A stretch of 64,000 bases of DNA from Plebeiibacterium sediminum (GTDB lineage Bacteria > Bacteroidota > Bacteroidia > Bacteroidales > Marinilabiliaceae): assembly GCF_026013605.1 (NCBI RefSeq), contig NZ_JAPDPJ010000003.1, forward strand, positions 1-64,000, in the 5' to 3' direction. The translations under genes were made by a program, and so were the position numbers. This document shows, one piece after another, positions 16,715 through 27,486 of this stretch (its first letter is position 1; each line of letters begins with the position of its first letter). The notes beneath the pieces were generated by a model. The model did no database searches. It was not told the DNA's origin and saw only the letters and a program-made list of their open reading frames with translations.

Positions 16715-18574
16715 TTATTTTCTCTTTTTCTTTTGCATTTGTTGTTGTTGCTTAGCCATTTCTTCAATTCTAGCCTGGAAACCTGATTTTTTCTTTGGTT
16801 TCTTTTGGTTGGCTTTTAGTTTAGCTAAAATAGCTTCTTCATCTACAAATCTTCTGATTAATACAGTTTGTAAAATAGTAATTAATGTAGAAATAAAGTA
16901 GTAGTAACTTAAACCTGAAGCATAGTTATTAAAGAAAACAAGGAACATTACAGGCATCATATACATCATACCTTTCATACCAGGCATTTGACTTGTTGAT
17001 TGAGTCATTTCCTGATTCATCTTAGTATAAACGATGTTAGTAATAGACATCAACAAACAGAATAAACTTACGTGATCACCGTAGAATGGAATATTCCATG
17101 GTAATTGCAAAATTGAGTCGTAAGTAGAAAGGTCAGTTGCCCATAAAAAGCTTTGTTGTCTTAATTCAATTGAGTTAGGGAAGAAGCGGAACATCGCAAA
17201 TAAAATTGGCATTTGCAATACCATAGGCAAACATCCTCCTAACGGACTAACACCTGCTTTTTGGTATAAAGCCATTGTTGCTTTTTGGCGCTCCATTGAC
17301 TTTTCTGCAGGAATCTTTTCGTTAATCTCATCAATCTGAGGTTTAAGAACTTTCATTTTTGCTGTTGACATATATGATTTATATGTCAATGGGAACAATC
17401 CTAACTTAATAATTAAAGTAAGAATGAAAATAATTAAACCATAACTAGCTATTGAACCTTCGAGCCAGTTAAAAATAGGAATAACAATGTATCTGTTAAC
17501 CCATCCAAAAATTCCCCAGCCTAGTGGAATTAAATCTTTAAGACCTAAATCCTTATATTTTTTAAGGATTTTAAATTTGTTAGGACCAAAGAAAAACTGG
17601 AATGATTTTACGTTGTGAGCTCCACCTTCGTAAGGAATTACCAATTCCGTTTTGTTAGTACTTATATAAGGTGTATTTTCTTCTTCGCTATGAACAGCAA
17701 TTGATGTTGAACCAGAGGAAAATGCATCTTTAGCAATAAGTACCGAAGAAAAGAACTGATCTTTGTAGGCAACCCATTTTACTGGTGTTCTAAAAGTTTC
17801 TTCTCCTGATTTTCCAGCTATATCATCAATTTCATCCTGATCATATTTAAAATATACACCAGAATATTGGATCTCATTCTTTCTCCCTTTTTCCTGAGCC
17901 AACAGGTCTAGATTCCAATTTAAATCAAAACCACCTCTGTTTGATTGAATAATATCATCCATGCTATTTTGCTCAAAATTGAAGTCAAGCATGTATGCAT
18001 CTGCAGGCAGTTGGTAGTTAATCGCCATATACTGATCATCTCCTAAAGATAATTTAAAAGATAAAGTAGAATCAGTTGTAGCTGATTGATCTATTGTGTA
18101 ATAAAGATCGTTTGTATTTAAGATTCTGTTGTTATGAAAAAAGTTAAATCCAAATACGTTTTTATCACCATCAAATAAAATTAACGGCTGTCCATTGTGA
18201 GCTTTAAAATCTTTTAATTCAACAGAATAAACTTTAGCACCTTTGCTTGAAAATTTTACTTTGATTTTACTGTTTTCAAGTGTATATAACTGATTTTCAC
18301 CAGTAACAACATGAGCAAATAAACCATATTTGTTGGTTAATTCCTTTTGAATGGTACTGTCAGCAGTATTTTCATCAAAAGCAATTGTATTTTCAGCTTC
18401 TTTCTTTTTTTCAAATTCTAAGGCAGCTTTCTCTTTTGCAAGTTCTACCTGTTGAATAGAATCCTGATATCTTTTCTGAGCAGCTTTCTGTTCTTCAGTA
18501 GGTTGGGTCCACCACATAAAAACACCAATAATGATGCTGATCAGAACCAACCCTGTAACGGAATTTTTATCCAT
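16715..18574 (-). CDS. yidC: Membrane protein insertase YidC
   Basis: Inner-membrane insertase of 619 aa that inserts and folds membrane proteins with or without SecYEG. An N-terminal TM helix (about 6-22) precedes a large periplasmic beta-domain (about 60-340). The conserved C-terminal five-TM 60KD_IMP core runs from about 370 to 580, including the GGCLPMVLQMPILFAMF segment. A basic, Gln/Lys-rich cytoplasmic tail ends the protein. The length fits Bacteroidota YidC. It lies 33 bp downstream of pyrG on the same strand and is probably co-transcribed with it. Confidence 0.97.
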   Translation of the reverse strand: MDKNSVTGLVLISIIIGVFMWWTQPTEEQKAAQKRYQDSIQQVELAKEKAALEFEKKKEAENTIAFDENTADSTIQKELTNKYGLFAHVVTGENQLYTLENSKIKVKFSSKGAKVYSVELKDFKAHNGQPLILFDGDKNVFGFNFFHNNRILNTNDLYYTIDQSATTDSTLSFKLSLGDDQYMAINYQLPADAYMLDFNFEQNSMDDIIQSNRGGFDLNWNLDLLAQEKGRKNEIQYSGVYFKYDQDEIDDIAGKSGEETFRTPVKWVAYKDQFFSSVLIAKDAFSSGSTSIAVHSEEENTPYISTNKTELVIPYEGGAHNVKSFQFFFGPNKFKILKKYKDLGLKDLIPLGWGIFGWVNRYIVIPIFNWLEGSIASYGLIIFILTLIIKLGLFPLTYKSYMSTAKMKVLKPQIDEINEKIPAEKSMERQKATMALYQKAGVSPLGGCLPMVLQMPILFAMFRFFPNSIELRQQSFLWATDLSTYDSILQLPWNIPFYGDHVSLFCLLMSITNIVYTKMNQEMTQSTSQMPGMKGMMYMMPVMFLVFFNNYASGLSYYYFISTLITILQTVLIRRFVDEEAILAKLKANQKKPKKKSGFQARIEEMAKQQQQMQKKKRK

Positions 18575-18607
18575 TTTAGATTTAAATTTTCAGTTTATTT
18601 ATTAAAG

Positions 18608-20221
<1,614 letters not shown>

Positions 20222-20259
20222 TTAAATTAAACCTTAAAAACTCTTCAATTTTAAAGGTA

Positions 20260-20267
20260 CAAAGGTA
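20260..20267 (-). promoter_or_regulatory. -7 promoter element for pyrG (TACCTTTG)
   Basis: On the minus strand TACCTTTG exactly matches TAnnTTTG. It is 38 bp upstream of the pyrG start, which allows a leader of about 30 nt. Confidence 0.6.
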
Positions 20268-20367
20268 AAAATTAAAAGATAAATAAAAAGAAGATGTGTG
20301 CTTTGGATTAATGATTTAAGTATTGTTTTGATTTATTTTTAATTAGGTTAATGTAAGATCGTACGTT

Positions 20368-21264
20368 TTACATGTTTATCCAATCTATTCCTTTTTTCAA
20401 TAGATCTTGTGTTTTTTCTTCTTTTGAACCGGGAAGTACAGCGAAATTATGTTCCCATTCTGCCATTGGAGGCAGACTGATTAAAATGGATTCTGTGTTT
20501 CCGCCTGATTCCAGGCCAAATTTTGTACCTCTGTCGTAAACTAAATTAAATTCAGCATATCTTCCTCGTCTGATATTTTGCCATGTTTTTTCATTCTCAG
20601 TGTAGGCCAGACCTCGTTTGTTATCCATAATGGTACAATAAATATCAGGATATAATTTAGCCAGGTCAATGGTGAAATTCTTTAGTTTTTTCAGTTCGCT
20701 TTCTGTTTGAGGTTGAATCATATCAAAGAAAATTCCACCAATACCTCTGGTTTCATTACGGTGTTCAATATAAAAATAGTCGTCAGCCCAATCTTTATAT
20801 TCAGGATAAAAGTTAACATCGTATTTGTTACATACCTCAGCTAATTGTTGGTGAAACCATTTAGATTCTTCAATATCAATATAGTGAGGTGTCAGGTCAA
20901 TTCCTCCACCAAACCAATAGGTACCATTGTCCAATTCAAAAAATCGCACATTCATATGAATAATTGGGATATGTGGATTTTTCGGATGGATGATGGATGA
21001 AATACCTGTAGCTTCGTATCTTTCAGCATTTGTTGTAAGGATAGATTCCATTCTGTCGGAAAACTTTCCTTTAACATGCGAAAAATTAAGCCCAGCTTTT
21101 TCAATAATGCTTCCCTTTTTCAGCACTCCGGTAACACCATAGCCAACTTCCTTTGACCATGGTACCTTTGCAAACTTTCCCGTTCCATCGCATAATTCAA
21201 GTTGGAGGCACATTTGCTGTTGCAACTCCATGTATATGTTTGCTATTTCTTCTGTTTTATTCAT
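20368..21264 (-). CDS. hemF: Oxygen-dependent coproporphyrinogen III oxidase
   Basis: Haem pathway enzyme of 298 aa that oxidatively decarboxylates coproporphyrinogen III to protoporphyrinogen IX using O2. Conserved HemF segments are present: HMNVRFFE, a WFGGGIDLTPHY stretch, RGIGGIFFD and the NLVYDRGTKFGL motif near the C-terminus. The length matches E. coli HemF (299 aa). It stands apart from the hemA-to-hemE run by a small membrane-protein gene and an outer-membrane protein gene. Use of HemF rather than HemN indicates life with oxygen at least part of the time. Confidence 0.96.
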   Translation of the reverse strand: MNKTEEIANIYMELQQQMCLQLELCDGTGKFAKVPWSKEVGYGVTGVLKKGSIIEKAGLNFSHVKGKFSDRMESILTTNAERYEATGISSIIHPKNPHIPIIHMNVRFFELDNGTYWFGGGIDLTPHYIDIEESKWFHQQLAEVCNKYDVNFYPEYKDWADDYFYIEHRNETRGIGGIFFDMIQPQTESELKKLKNFTIDLAKLYPDIYCTIMDNKRGLAYTENEKTWQNIRRGRYAEFNLVYDRGTKFGLESGGNTESILISLPPMAEWEHNFAVLPGSKEEKTQDLLKKGIDWINM

Positions 21265-21434
21265 TCTTACAATGTATGTGTGCTTATATAAGATCGCTCT
21301 TAATGCTTATTTAACATCTGAATTATTCATTTGTTTATAGCTCGATAATCGAATTCAGAATAAAAAATTATACGCTTTGATTTATAGACTTATAAGGTAA
21401 GTATACCTTAGAAAAATTATTGTATACCCTCTGT

Positions 21435-21468
21435 TTTGGTTGTAACTTATATATAGCACTTAAATTTG
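21435..21468 (+). promoter_or_regulatory. Promoter with -33 TTTG and -7 TAAATTTG
   Basis: TTTG at 21435-21438 and a perfect TAAATTTG at 21461-21468 are separated by 22 bp, matching the Bacteroidota sigma pattern. The -7 element ends only 6 bp before the ATG at 21475, so the transcript would be leaderless or nearly so. Confidence 0.55.
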
Positions 21469-21474
21469 TTAGTT

Positions 21475-21960
21475 ATGAAAATGTTGGTTTTGTTGATGGG
21501 TATATGGATACTTGCACTAACTGATATAGCAGGGCAGGTTGAGGCTAGAAATAATACGAATGTGAATAAAGAGGTTTTTGAAGAGACTATGTTTACCATA
21601 CAAAAGAACGCAGTTTACAATGAAGATTTACTTGGATTTGCTTATGAACGGTTAATACCATTGAGCAATAAGAATGCGCTAATTTTAAAAGGTGGATTTA
21701 TAATTTGGGATCCTGTAATTCCAGTTGTTGAAAGTGCCTTTATGACGGGAGGGAAGAAGAATTTTTTAGAATTGGGAGTTGGTGCATTAATTGCAGATAC
21801 CAATACTGATGAAGAAGGGGGATTTGACTTTGTGACATTTAGATTGGGTTATAGATATCAGGCTCCCAAAGGATTTTTATTAAAGGCATCGGTTATTCAT
21901 TCTCCTGATAACTTTATTTTGCCACTAATTTCTTTAGGATATAGTTTTGGATTGAATTAG
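21475..21960 (+). CDS. Small outer-membrane beta-barrel-like protein
   Basis: Unrecognised exported protein of 161 aa from the ATG at 21475; the frame extends to a TTG at 21466. A hydrophobic signal sequence (about 1-20, MKMLVLLMGIWILALTDIAG) is followed by alternating amphipathic strands and a C-terminus ending YSFGLN, where aromatic residues close a barrel. Text such as LELGVGALIAD, FVTFRLGYRYQ and GFLLKASVIHS resembles small eight-stranded outer-membrane barrels. No family could be named. It is divergent from hemF and convergent with the DUF6787 gene, 7 bp apart. Confidence 0.65.
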   Translation: MKMLVLLMGIWILALTDIAGQVEARNNTNVNKEVFEETMFTIQKNAVYNEDLLGFAYERLIPLSNKNALILKGGFIIWDPVIPVVESAFMTGGKKNFLELGVGALIADTNTDEEGGFDFVTFRLGYRYQAPKGFLLKASVIHSPDNFILPLISLGYSFGLN

Positions 21961-21967
21961 CAAGATG

Positions 21968-22270
21968 TTATTTGTGTTTTGATTTCCTGAAAAAACGACC
22001 AATGCTTTTTTTCTGGAAGTTGTAGAAAAATCGATATTGACCAAATAAGGTTCCAATAACTAAAAGAAGTATTTGGTATGATGGTAGTATTGTTAAAACA
22101 TACATCGGAATTTTAATCCATAAGGATGTATCAGCATCAATACCAAGTAAATCAAAAACGATCTTCTTAACAAAAACAGCTGCACTACCAGTAACTGAAA
22201 ATACAACCAGAATAATCACAACCTGAAAATTGGAATTTATTCCCCATCTGTTTTTAAGCTTCTCTAACAT
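21968..22270 (-). CDS. DUF6787 family small membrane protein
   Basis: Protein of 100 aa with two to three hydrophobic segments (about 15-40 and 55-80), beginning MLEKLKNRWGINSNFQ and ending with a basic tail. It matches a small Bacteroidota family, DUF6787, often mislabelled diacylglyceryl transferase; it lacks the features of Lgt and is far too short. Function is unknown. It follows hemE after a terminator hairpin. Confidence 0.7.
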   Translation of the reverse strand: MLEKLKNRWGINSNFQVVIILVVFSVTGSAAVFVKKIVFDLLGIDADTSLWIKIPMYVLTILPSYQILLLVIGTLFGQYRFFYNFQKKSIGRFFRKSKHK

Positions 22271-22296
22271 AAATCCAAGTATTTAATGGTTTTCAG

Positions 22297-22333
22297 ATAA
22301 AAAATGCCGAAAATAGATTGTTTCCGGCATTTT
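22297..22333 (-). terminator. Intrinsic terminator after hemE
   Basis: AAAATGCCG (22301-22309) and CGGCATTTT (22325-22333) form a 9-bp stem. Read on the minus strand it is followed by a T6 run ending near 22297. It closes the hem unit before the DUF6787 gene. Confidence 0.8.
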
Positions 22334-22353
22334 ATATATAAGATGATCATTAT

Positions 22354-23385
22354 CTATCGTTGCCAATTGGTATTTTTAATCCAGTCAGCCAGAAATTTTG
22401 CATTTTCATACGGAATGTCAGGTAAAAATCCATGTCCAAGATTTATAATCCAATCATGATTCTTACTTCCAAAATCAATGTATTTGTTTAAACTTGATTC
22501 AATAGTTTTCTGGTCAGCATATAATAAGCGAGGATCTATATTTCCTTGTAATCCAATGTTTCTATCCACCATTTTTCTGGCCACATCAATAGGAGTTTGC
22601 CAATCAATGCTTAAAAAATCGCACATTTCAGGAGTAACCTCTTTAATACCACAGCCTAAATCCTTAGGGAAGTAAATAAAAGGAATACCTTCTTCGCGTA
22701 CAGCTTGAGCTATTTTTTTAACTGCAGGAAAGAACAATTCTTTATATAAGTCAAAAGGAATTAATCCGGCATGTGTTTCAAATAACTGAAAAACTTTTAC
22801 GCCATTATTAATTTGCCCTTTCGCATAAATTATGGATAAGTCAGTAATAACTTCAATAAGCTTTTTTACCGTTTCTTTATTTTGATATAAGTACTTCAGT
22901 GTTATAGGAAAGTCTTTACTTCTGCCAATTCCTTCCAACATATAGCACAAAACAGTTAAAGGAGCTCCACAAAAACCAATCAGGGGAATGTGAGCTGGTT
23001 TTGTTGCTATAATTTGTTTGATTACATCGTATATATAATTTAACCTTGTAGGATCTGGTTTTAAATCTGCCAAAGGATTTTCTCTTTGCGATAAAGGAAT
23101 ATCAAACTCAGGACCTCGATCTGTAAAATCTAATCCCATTCCCATAGCGTAAGGAATGACCAGTATATCAGAGAAAAGAATTGCTGCATCTACACCAAGA
23201 TCATCAATAGGTAAAAGCGTAACTTTTGCGCCTAATTTTGGATCTTGCATCATCTCCCAAAAGGAATACTTCTCTTTTAATTTCATATACGAAGGAAGTA
23301 CTCTGCCCGCCTGCCTCATAAACCAGAATGGCGGTCGTTCCGTCTTTTCTCCTGCAAGAATTTTTAATAGTAATGAATCGTTCAT
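22354..23385 (-). CDS. hemE: Uroporphyrinogen decarboxylase
   Basis: Haem pathway enzyme of 343 aa that decarboxylates four acetate groups of uroporphyrinogen III to give coproporphyrinogen III. The signature PPFWFMRQAGR lies near 18-28, followed by the GFCGAPLTV and ETHAGLI segments and the LGHGFLPDIPYEN C-terminal motif. The length is normal. The stop codon of hemL lies 6 bp upstream of its start, so the two are probably co-translated. The product feeds HemF, encoded about 1 kb downstream in the same orientation. Confidence 0.97.
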   Translation of the reverse strand: MNDSLLLKILAGEKTERPPFWFMRQAGRVLPSYMKLKEKYSFWEMMQDPKLGAKVTLLPIDDLGVDAAILFSDILVIPYAMGMGLDFTDRGPEFDIPLSQRENPLADLKPDPTRLNYIYDVIKQIIATKPAHIPLIGFCGAPLTVLCYMLEGIGRSKDFPITLKYLYQNKETVKKLIEVITDLSIIYAKGQINNGVKVFQLFETHAGLIPFDLYKELFFPAVKKIAQAVREEGIPFIYFPKDLGCGIKEVTPEMCDFLSIDWQTPIDVARKMVDRNIGLQGNIDPRLLYADQKTIESSLNKYIDFGSKNHDWIINLGHGFLPDIPYENAKFLADWIKNTNWQR

Positions 23386-23391
23386 AAAAGT

Positions 23392-24687
23392 TTAATTCTT
23401 AAGCTGCTTCAATGCGTTAAAACTTGCATCAATCGTTTTTTGTAAATCCTCTTTTGTGTGAGCAATTGATACAAATCCGGCTTCAAATTGAGAAGGAGCT
23501 GTATAAATACCGCTTTCTAAGGATAATCTGAAATACTTTGCGAAAAGTTCTGTATCACACTTCATTACATCCGAAAAGTTTTGTACTTCATTTTCTTTTG
23601 TAAAAAATAGTGTAAACATTGAACCTACACGATTGATAACACCAGGAAACTTAAGTTGTTCAAGATTGTTTTGAAGTCCTGCACTTAAAAACTGAGCTTT
23701 TTCTTCCAATTGAGTATAAAAATCAGGAGTACTATTTAATAATTTGAGGGTAGTAAGTCCTGCAGCCATAGCCATAGGGTTTCCAGAAAGTGTTCCTGCC
23801 TGGTAAACAGGACCATTAGGCGCTAAATGATCCATGATCTCCTTTTTACCACCGTAAGCACCAACAGGTAATCCGCCACCAATGATTTTTCCAAGTGTAG
23901 TTAAATCCGGCCTAATACCTAATACCTCCTGAGCACCACCTTTAGCAACTCTAAATCCGGTCATTACTTCATCAAATATTAGTAAAGTACCATTTTCAGT
24001 ACATGCTTTTCTTACGCCCTGAATAAATTCATCAGTAGGACGAACAACACCCATGTTTCCTGTTACAGGCTCCAGAATTACAGCGGCAATCTGCTCTTTA
24101 TACTCATTAAATAAACTTAAAACAGAATCAAGGTTATTATATTCGGCAGTAAGTGTATCACTTGCTGTGCCTTTGGTAACTCCCGGCGAATTTGGTGTAC
24201 CTAAAGTTAATGCTCCTGAACCGGCTTTAATTAAAAATGAATCACCATGTCCATGATAACATCCTTCAAATTTTATAACAAGATCTCTTTGGGTATAACC
24301 ACGAGCCAGACGTAATGCACTCATGGTAGCTTCAGTTCCGGAATTAACCATTCTAACACTTTCAATAGATGGAATCATCTCGCAAATAAGATTTGCCATT
24401 TCAGTTTCCATAAGTGTTGGCGCTCCAAAACTGGTTCCATTAATTGCTGTTTGGTGCAAAGCCTCAATAACATCAGGGTGGGAGTGACCCAAAATCATTG
24501 GACCCCATGATGCAACATAATCAATATATTCGTTGTTATCGATATCTGTAATTTTTGATCCTTTGGCACTTTGAATAAATAATGGATCTCCACCAACTGA
24601 TTTAAATGCTCTAACAGGTGAATTTACACCACCTGGTATATGTTTTACTGCTTCCTGAAAAGCTTTTATACTCTTTTCTGTATTCAT
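23392..24687 (-). CDS. hemL: Glutamate-1-semialdehyde 2,1-aminomutase
   Basis: PLP enzyme of 431 aa that converts glutamate 1-semialdehyde to 5-aminolevulinate in the C5 pathway. The class III aminotransferase fold shows [28 protein letters not shown], the [11 protein letters not shown] cofactor Asp region, and the PLP Lys in [17 protein letters not shown]. The length matches the family. With hemA in the same cluster it establishes the C5 route rather than ALA synthase. It is separated from hemB by 97 bp containing an AT-rich hairpin, so an internal start or partial stop of transcription is possible. Confidence 0.97.
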   Translation of the reverse strand: MNTEKSIKAFQEAVKHIPGGVNSPVRAFKSVGGDPLFIQSAKGSKITDIDNNEYIDYVASWGPMILGHSHPDVIEALHQTAINGTSFGAPTLMETEMANLICEMIPSIESVRMVNSGTEATMSALRLARGYTQRDLVIKFEGCYHGHGDSFLIKAGSGALTLGTPNSPGVTKGTASDTLTAEYNNLDSVLSLFNEYKEQIAAVILEPVTGNMGVVRPTDEFIQGVRKACTENGTLLIFDEVMTGFRVAKGGAQEVLGIRPDLTTLGKIIGGGLPVGAYGGKKEIMDHLAPNGPVYQAGTLSGNPMAMAAGLTTLKLLNSTPDFYTQLEEKAQFLSAGLQNNLEQLKFPGVINRVGSMFTLFFTKENEVQNFSDVMKCDTELFAKYFRLSLESGIYTAPSQFEAGFVSIAHTKEDLQKTIDASFNALKQLKN

Positions 24688-24708
24688 TTTTATTAAGTCA
24701 AAAAGTTG

Positions 24709-24768
24709 AAAGTTAAAAGTATTTAAGTCAGGATGAAATCACCCTTTAATCTTTACCCTTTTAACTTT
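24709..24768. repeat. AT-rich inverted repeat between hemB and hemL
   Basis: AAAGTTAAAAG (24709-24719) is exactly complementary to CTTTTAACTTT (24758-24768). The flanking AAGTTGAAAGTTAAAAGT text resembles the CTTTCAACTTTTGAC text next to the palindrome at 5165-5231. It may be a weak terminator, a processing site or a dispersed repeat. Confidence 0.5.
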
Positions 24769-24784
24769 TATAGTGTTTGTTTTA

Positions 24785-25753
24785 TTACAATTGATCAATT
24801 ACATCCTGAGTGTGGTACGAAATTATTAAATCAGAACCAGCTCTTTTTATTGATGTTAAAATTTCAAGTGTAATTCGGTTTTCATCGATCCATCCTTTTT
24901 CTGCAGCAGCTTTTACCATTGAAAATTCTCCACTTACGTTGTAAGCTGCTATTGGCATATTAAAGTTATCTTTTACTCTTCTGATTACGTCAAGGTAGCT
25001 TAATGCAGGTTTAACCATAACAATATCGGCACCTTCAAAAATATCTTGTTCAACTTCTCTGAGGGCTTCATTGCTATTGGCAGGATCCATTTGGTAAGTT
25101 GCACGGTTTCCAAACTGAGGAGCACTTTCGGCTGCATCTCTAAATGGACCATAAAATGCAGATGCATATTTGGCAGAATACGCCATGATAGGCATGTTTG
25201 TAAAGTTGGCTTTGTCTAATTCATTTCTGATAAAACCAATACGTCCATCCATCATATCACTTGGAGCAATCATATCAATTCCGGCTTCGGCTAAAGAAAC
25301 AGATTGTTTTCCTAAAGTGATTAAAGTAGAATCATTATCCACATCGCCATTAATTATTGTTCCGCAATGACCGTGTGTGGTATATTCACAGTTACAAACA
25401 TCTGCGATAATATATAAATCAGGTAGTTCTTTTTTTATGGCTCTTGTAGCTTGTTGTACAATTCCATTATGTTCGCAGGCAACTAATCCATGCTCATCTT
25501 TGTGTTCAGGAATACCAAATAAAAGAATGGATTGAACTCCTTTATTGTATAGTTCCTTACATTTTTCAACTAATAAATCAACAGAGAGCTGATAGTTTCC
25601 CGGCATAGAGTTAATGGGGTTTTGAATTCCTTTTCCGGGACGAACAAATAAAGGCATTATTAAGTCATCACGTGTAAGACGGGTTTCCCTAATCATATTT
25701 CGGGTGACTTCAGATTGTCTCATTCTTCTTAATCGTGTAATTGGAAATGCCAT
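24785..25753 (-). CDS. hemB: Porphobilinogen synthase (delta-aminolevulinate dehydratase)
   Basis: Enzyme of 322 aa that condenses two 5-aminolevulinate molecules to porphobilinogen. The two Schiff-base lysines are visible in [17 protein letters not shown] and [12 protein letters not shown] cysteine-rich metal site, C120, C122 and C130 in [14 protein letters not shown], indicates the zinc-dependent class. The length is typical. It lies 21 bp downstream of hemD. Confidence 0.97.
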   Translation of the reverse strand: MAFPITRLRRMRQSEVTRNMIRETRLTRDDLIMPLFVRPGKGIQNPINSMPGNYQLSVDLLVEKCKELYNKGVQSILLFGIPEHKDEHGLVACEHNGIVQQATRAIKKELPDLYIIADVCNCEYTTHGHCGTIINGDVDNDSTLITLGKQSVSLAEAGIDMIAPSDMMDGRIGFIRNELDKANFTNMPIMAYSAKYASAFYGPFRDAAESAPQFGNRATYQMDPANSNEALREVEQDIFEGADIVMVKPALSYLDVIRRVKDNFNMPIAAYNVSGEFSMVKAAAEKGWIDENRITLEILTSIKRAGSDLIISYHTQDVIDQL

Positions 25754-25774
25754 ATCTTTTAGTTTTATGTGATA

Positions 25775-26542
25775 TTATAGTTTTTTGTAATAATTTTTAA
25801 TTGAATTAACTATACCAATAGCATTGGGTTCTTCTGCAATGGCTAATGGTGTAATATTGTGTTTTAAAGTAGCTTCTGCTGTTACTTGTCCTATACAAGC
25901 CACTTTTAAATGATTAGAGGTAATTGGTACCAGGTTGTTAATGGCAGAAGGACTAGCCAGAACAATCATATCGTAATTACCTTTGTTTATTTTTTGCAGT
26001 ACCTCCGGATTAAAATTGGCAGGTGCTGTGTTTTTATAAATATTGATTCTTGTAATGTTAGCAACCGTATTTAGCGTGTCAACTAAATTGTTTGGAGATA
26101 AATCTCCGGTAGGCCATAAAATATTGGCTTGTTTATCTTTTAAAAACGGTTTTAATTTGGTGATAAACTCTTTGCCGGTTTTAGCGTGACCATCAAACAC
26201 AATATTTAATCCCTTAGATTTTATTTCTTCGGAAGTTTTATAGCCAATACTTGCAACTTTTAGGTGATTCAGAATTTCATCAGAATTTTCTTGCTTAGAA
26301 ATAAGACTGTAAAAAAAACGAAAAGCATTAGCACTGGTAAAAATAACATGAGTAAAGTTCATTATCTGATTAAGGGAACCTTGTAATAAAAGATCCTCAT
26401 CAGATTCTGTCAACTCAATCATAGGAAATTCAATTAAATCTGCACCTTCCTTTTCAAAAAGTACTTGTATATCTTTTGATTTACCAAGAGGACGCGTAGA
26501 AATAAAAACTTTACCTTTTAATATGCTATCCATTTTTAACAT
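25775..26542 (-). CDS. hemD: Uroporphyrinogen-III synthase
   Basis: Enzyme of 255 aa that cyclises hydroxymethylbilane to uroporphyrinogen III with inversion of ring D. HemD proteins are weakly conserved. Support comes from length, the STRPLGKSKDIQVLFEKEG N-terminal pattern, internal TSANAFRFF and TGDLSP segments, the SPSAINNL motif, and position between hemC and hemB. The ATG at 26542 directly abuts the hemC stop codon (TAG-ATG), indicating translational coupling; an alternative ATG (MDSILKG) lies at 26533. Confidence 0.92.
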   Translation of the reverse strand: MLKMDSILKGKVFISTRPLGKSKDIQVLFEKEGADLIEFPMIELTESDEDLLLQGSLNQIMNFTHVIFTSANAFRFFYSLISKQENSDEILNHLKVASIGYKTSEEIKSKGLNIVFDGHAKTGKEFITKLKPFLKDKQANILWPTGDLSPNNLVDTLNTVANITRINIYKNTAPANFNPEVLQKINKGNYDMIVLASPSAINNLVPITSNHLKVACIGQVTAEATLKHNITPLAIAEEPNAIGIVNSIKNYYKKL

Positions 26543-27472
26543 CTATGCGTTTCTGATGCTGTTTAAAATATCGTTGGCTCCCTGATCAATTAGCTTTTGA
26601 GCTAGTTCTTGTCCCATTTGATCTGCCATGTTTACACTATTTGATATCGTTTGTTTGAGATATTGTTTTCCATCCAGTGATGAAACAAATCCAGTAAGCG
26701 TAAGAGTTTCACCTTCAAGTTTACTATAGCTTCCAACAGGAACCTGACATCCACCCATCAGGGTTTTCATAAATGATCTTTCTGCAGTTACTTGGTTTAG
26801 TGTATTTTGATGATTGATTTTCTTTAGGAAATTATTTACAGATTCGTTATCTGATAAAGATTCAATAGCAATAGCTCCTTGTGCCACAGCTGGAATAAAT
26901 TCAGCAGGTTCCAGAATTTCTGTAATATAATGATCAAGTTCTAATCGTTTTAATCCGGCAGCAGCCATAATCATCGCATCGCAATATCCATCTTCCATTT
27001 TTTGAAGGCGCGTATTTATGTTGCCTCTGATATCTACAATTTTAAAATCCGGATTGATTCTTTTTAAACCTGCAATTCTTCTCAAACTTGAAGTTGCAAT
27101 GGTATGATCTGGAGTTAATTCGTTCAGCTTTAAACCATTTTTACTTACTAAAGCATCCCTGAAATCAGCTCTTTCCAACACTGCACCCACACAAAACTCA
27201 GAAGGTAATTCTGTTGGGAGATCCTTTAAGCTATGCACCGCGAAATCAATTTCTTTATTGATCAAAGCAACTTCAAGTTCCTTGGTAAATAAACCTTTAT
27301 CTCCAATTTTAGATAAGGCCACATCAAGAATTTTATCTCCTTTGGTTTTTATAATTTTAACCTCTATTTGAATATTGCGGTCAATATTTTCTATCTCAGA
27401 TTTTACTTTGTATGCCTGATATAACGCTAGTTTGCTACCTCGCGTTCCGATAGTTATTTTATTTGGATGCAT
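26543..27472 (-). CDS. hemC: Hydroxymethylbilane synthase (porphobilinogen deaminase)
   Basis: Enzyme of 309 aa that polymerises four porphobilinogen units into hydroxymethylbilane. The ATG at 27472 (MHPNKITIGTRGSKLAL) is preferred to a TTG three codons upstream. Diagnostic segments are TRGSKLALYQA, HSLKDLPTE, TSSLRRIAGLKRINPDF and RGNINTRL. The Cys in LMGGCQVPVG attaches the dipyrromethane cofactor. The gene lies between hemA (14 bp) and hemD (0 bp), forming a tight operon core. Confidence 0.97.
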   Translation of the reverse strand: MHPNKITIGTRGSKLALYQAYKVKSEIENIDRNIQIEVKIIKTKGDKILDVALSKIGDKGLFTKELEVALINKEIDFAVHSLKDLPTELPSEFCVGAVLERADFRDALVSKNGLKLNELTPDHTIATSSLRRIAGLKRINPDFKIVDIRGNINTRLQKMEDGYCDAMIMAAAGLKRLELDHYITEILEPAEFIPAVAQGAIAIESLSDNESVNNFLKKINHQNTLNQVTAERSFMKTLMGGCQVPVGSYSKLEGETLTLTGFVSSLDGKQYLKQTISNSVNMADQMGQELAQKLIDQGANDILNSIRNA

Positions 27473-27486
27473 GTTTATCAAAAGTG

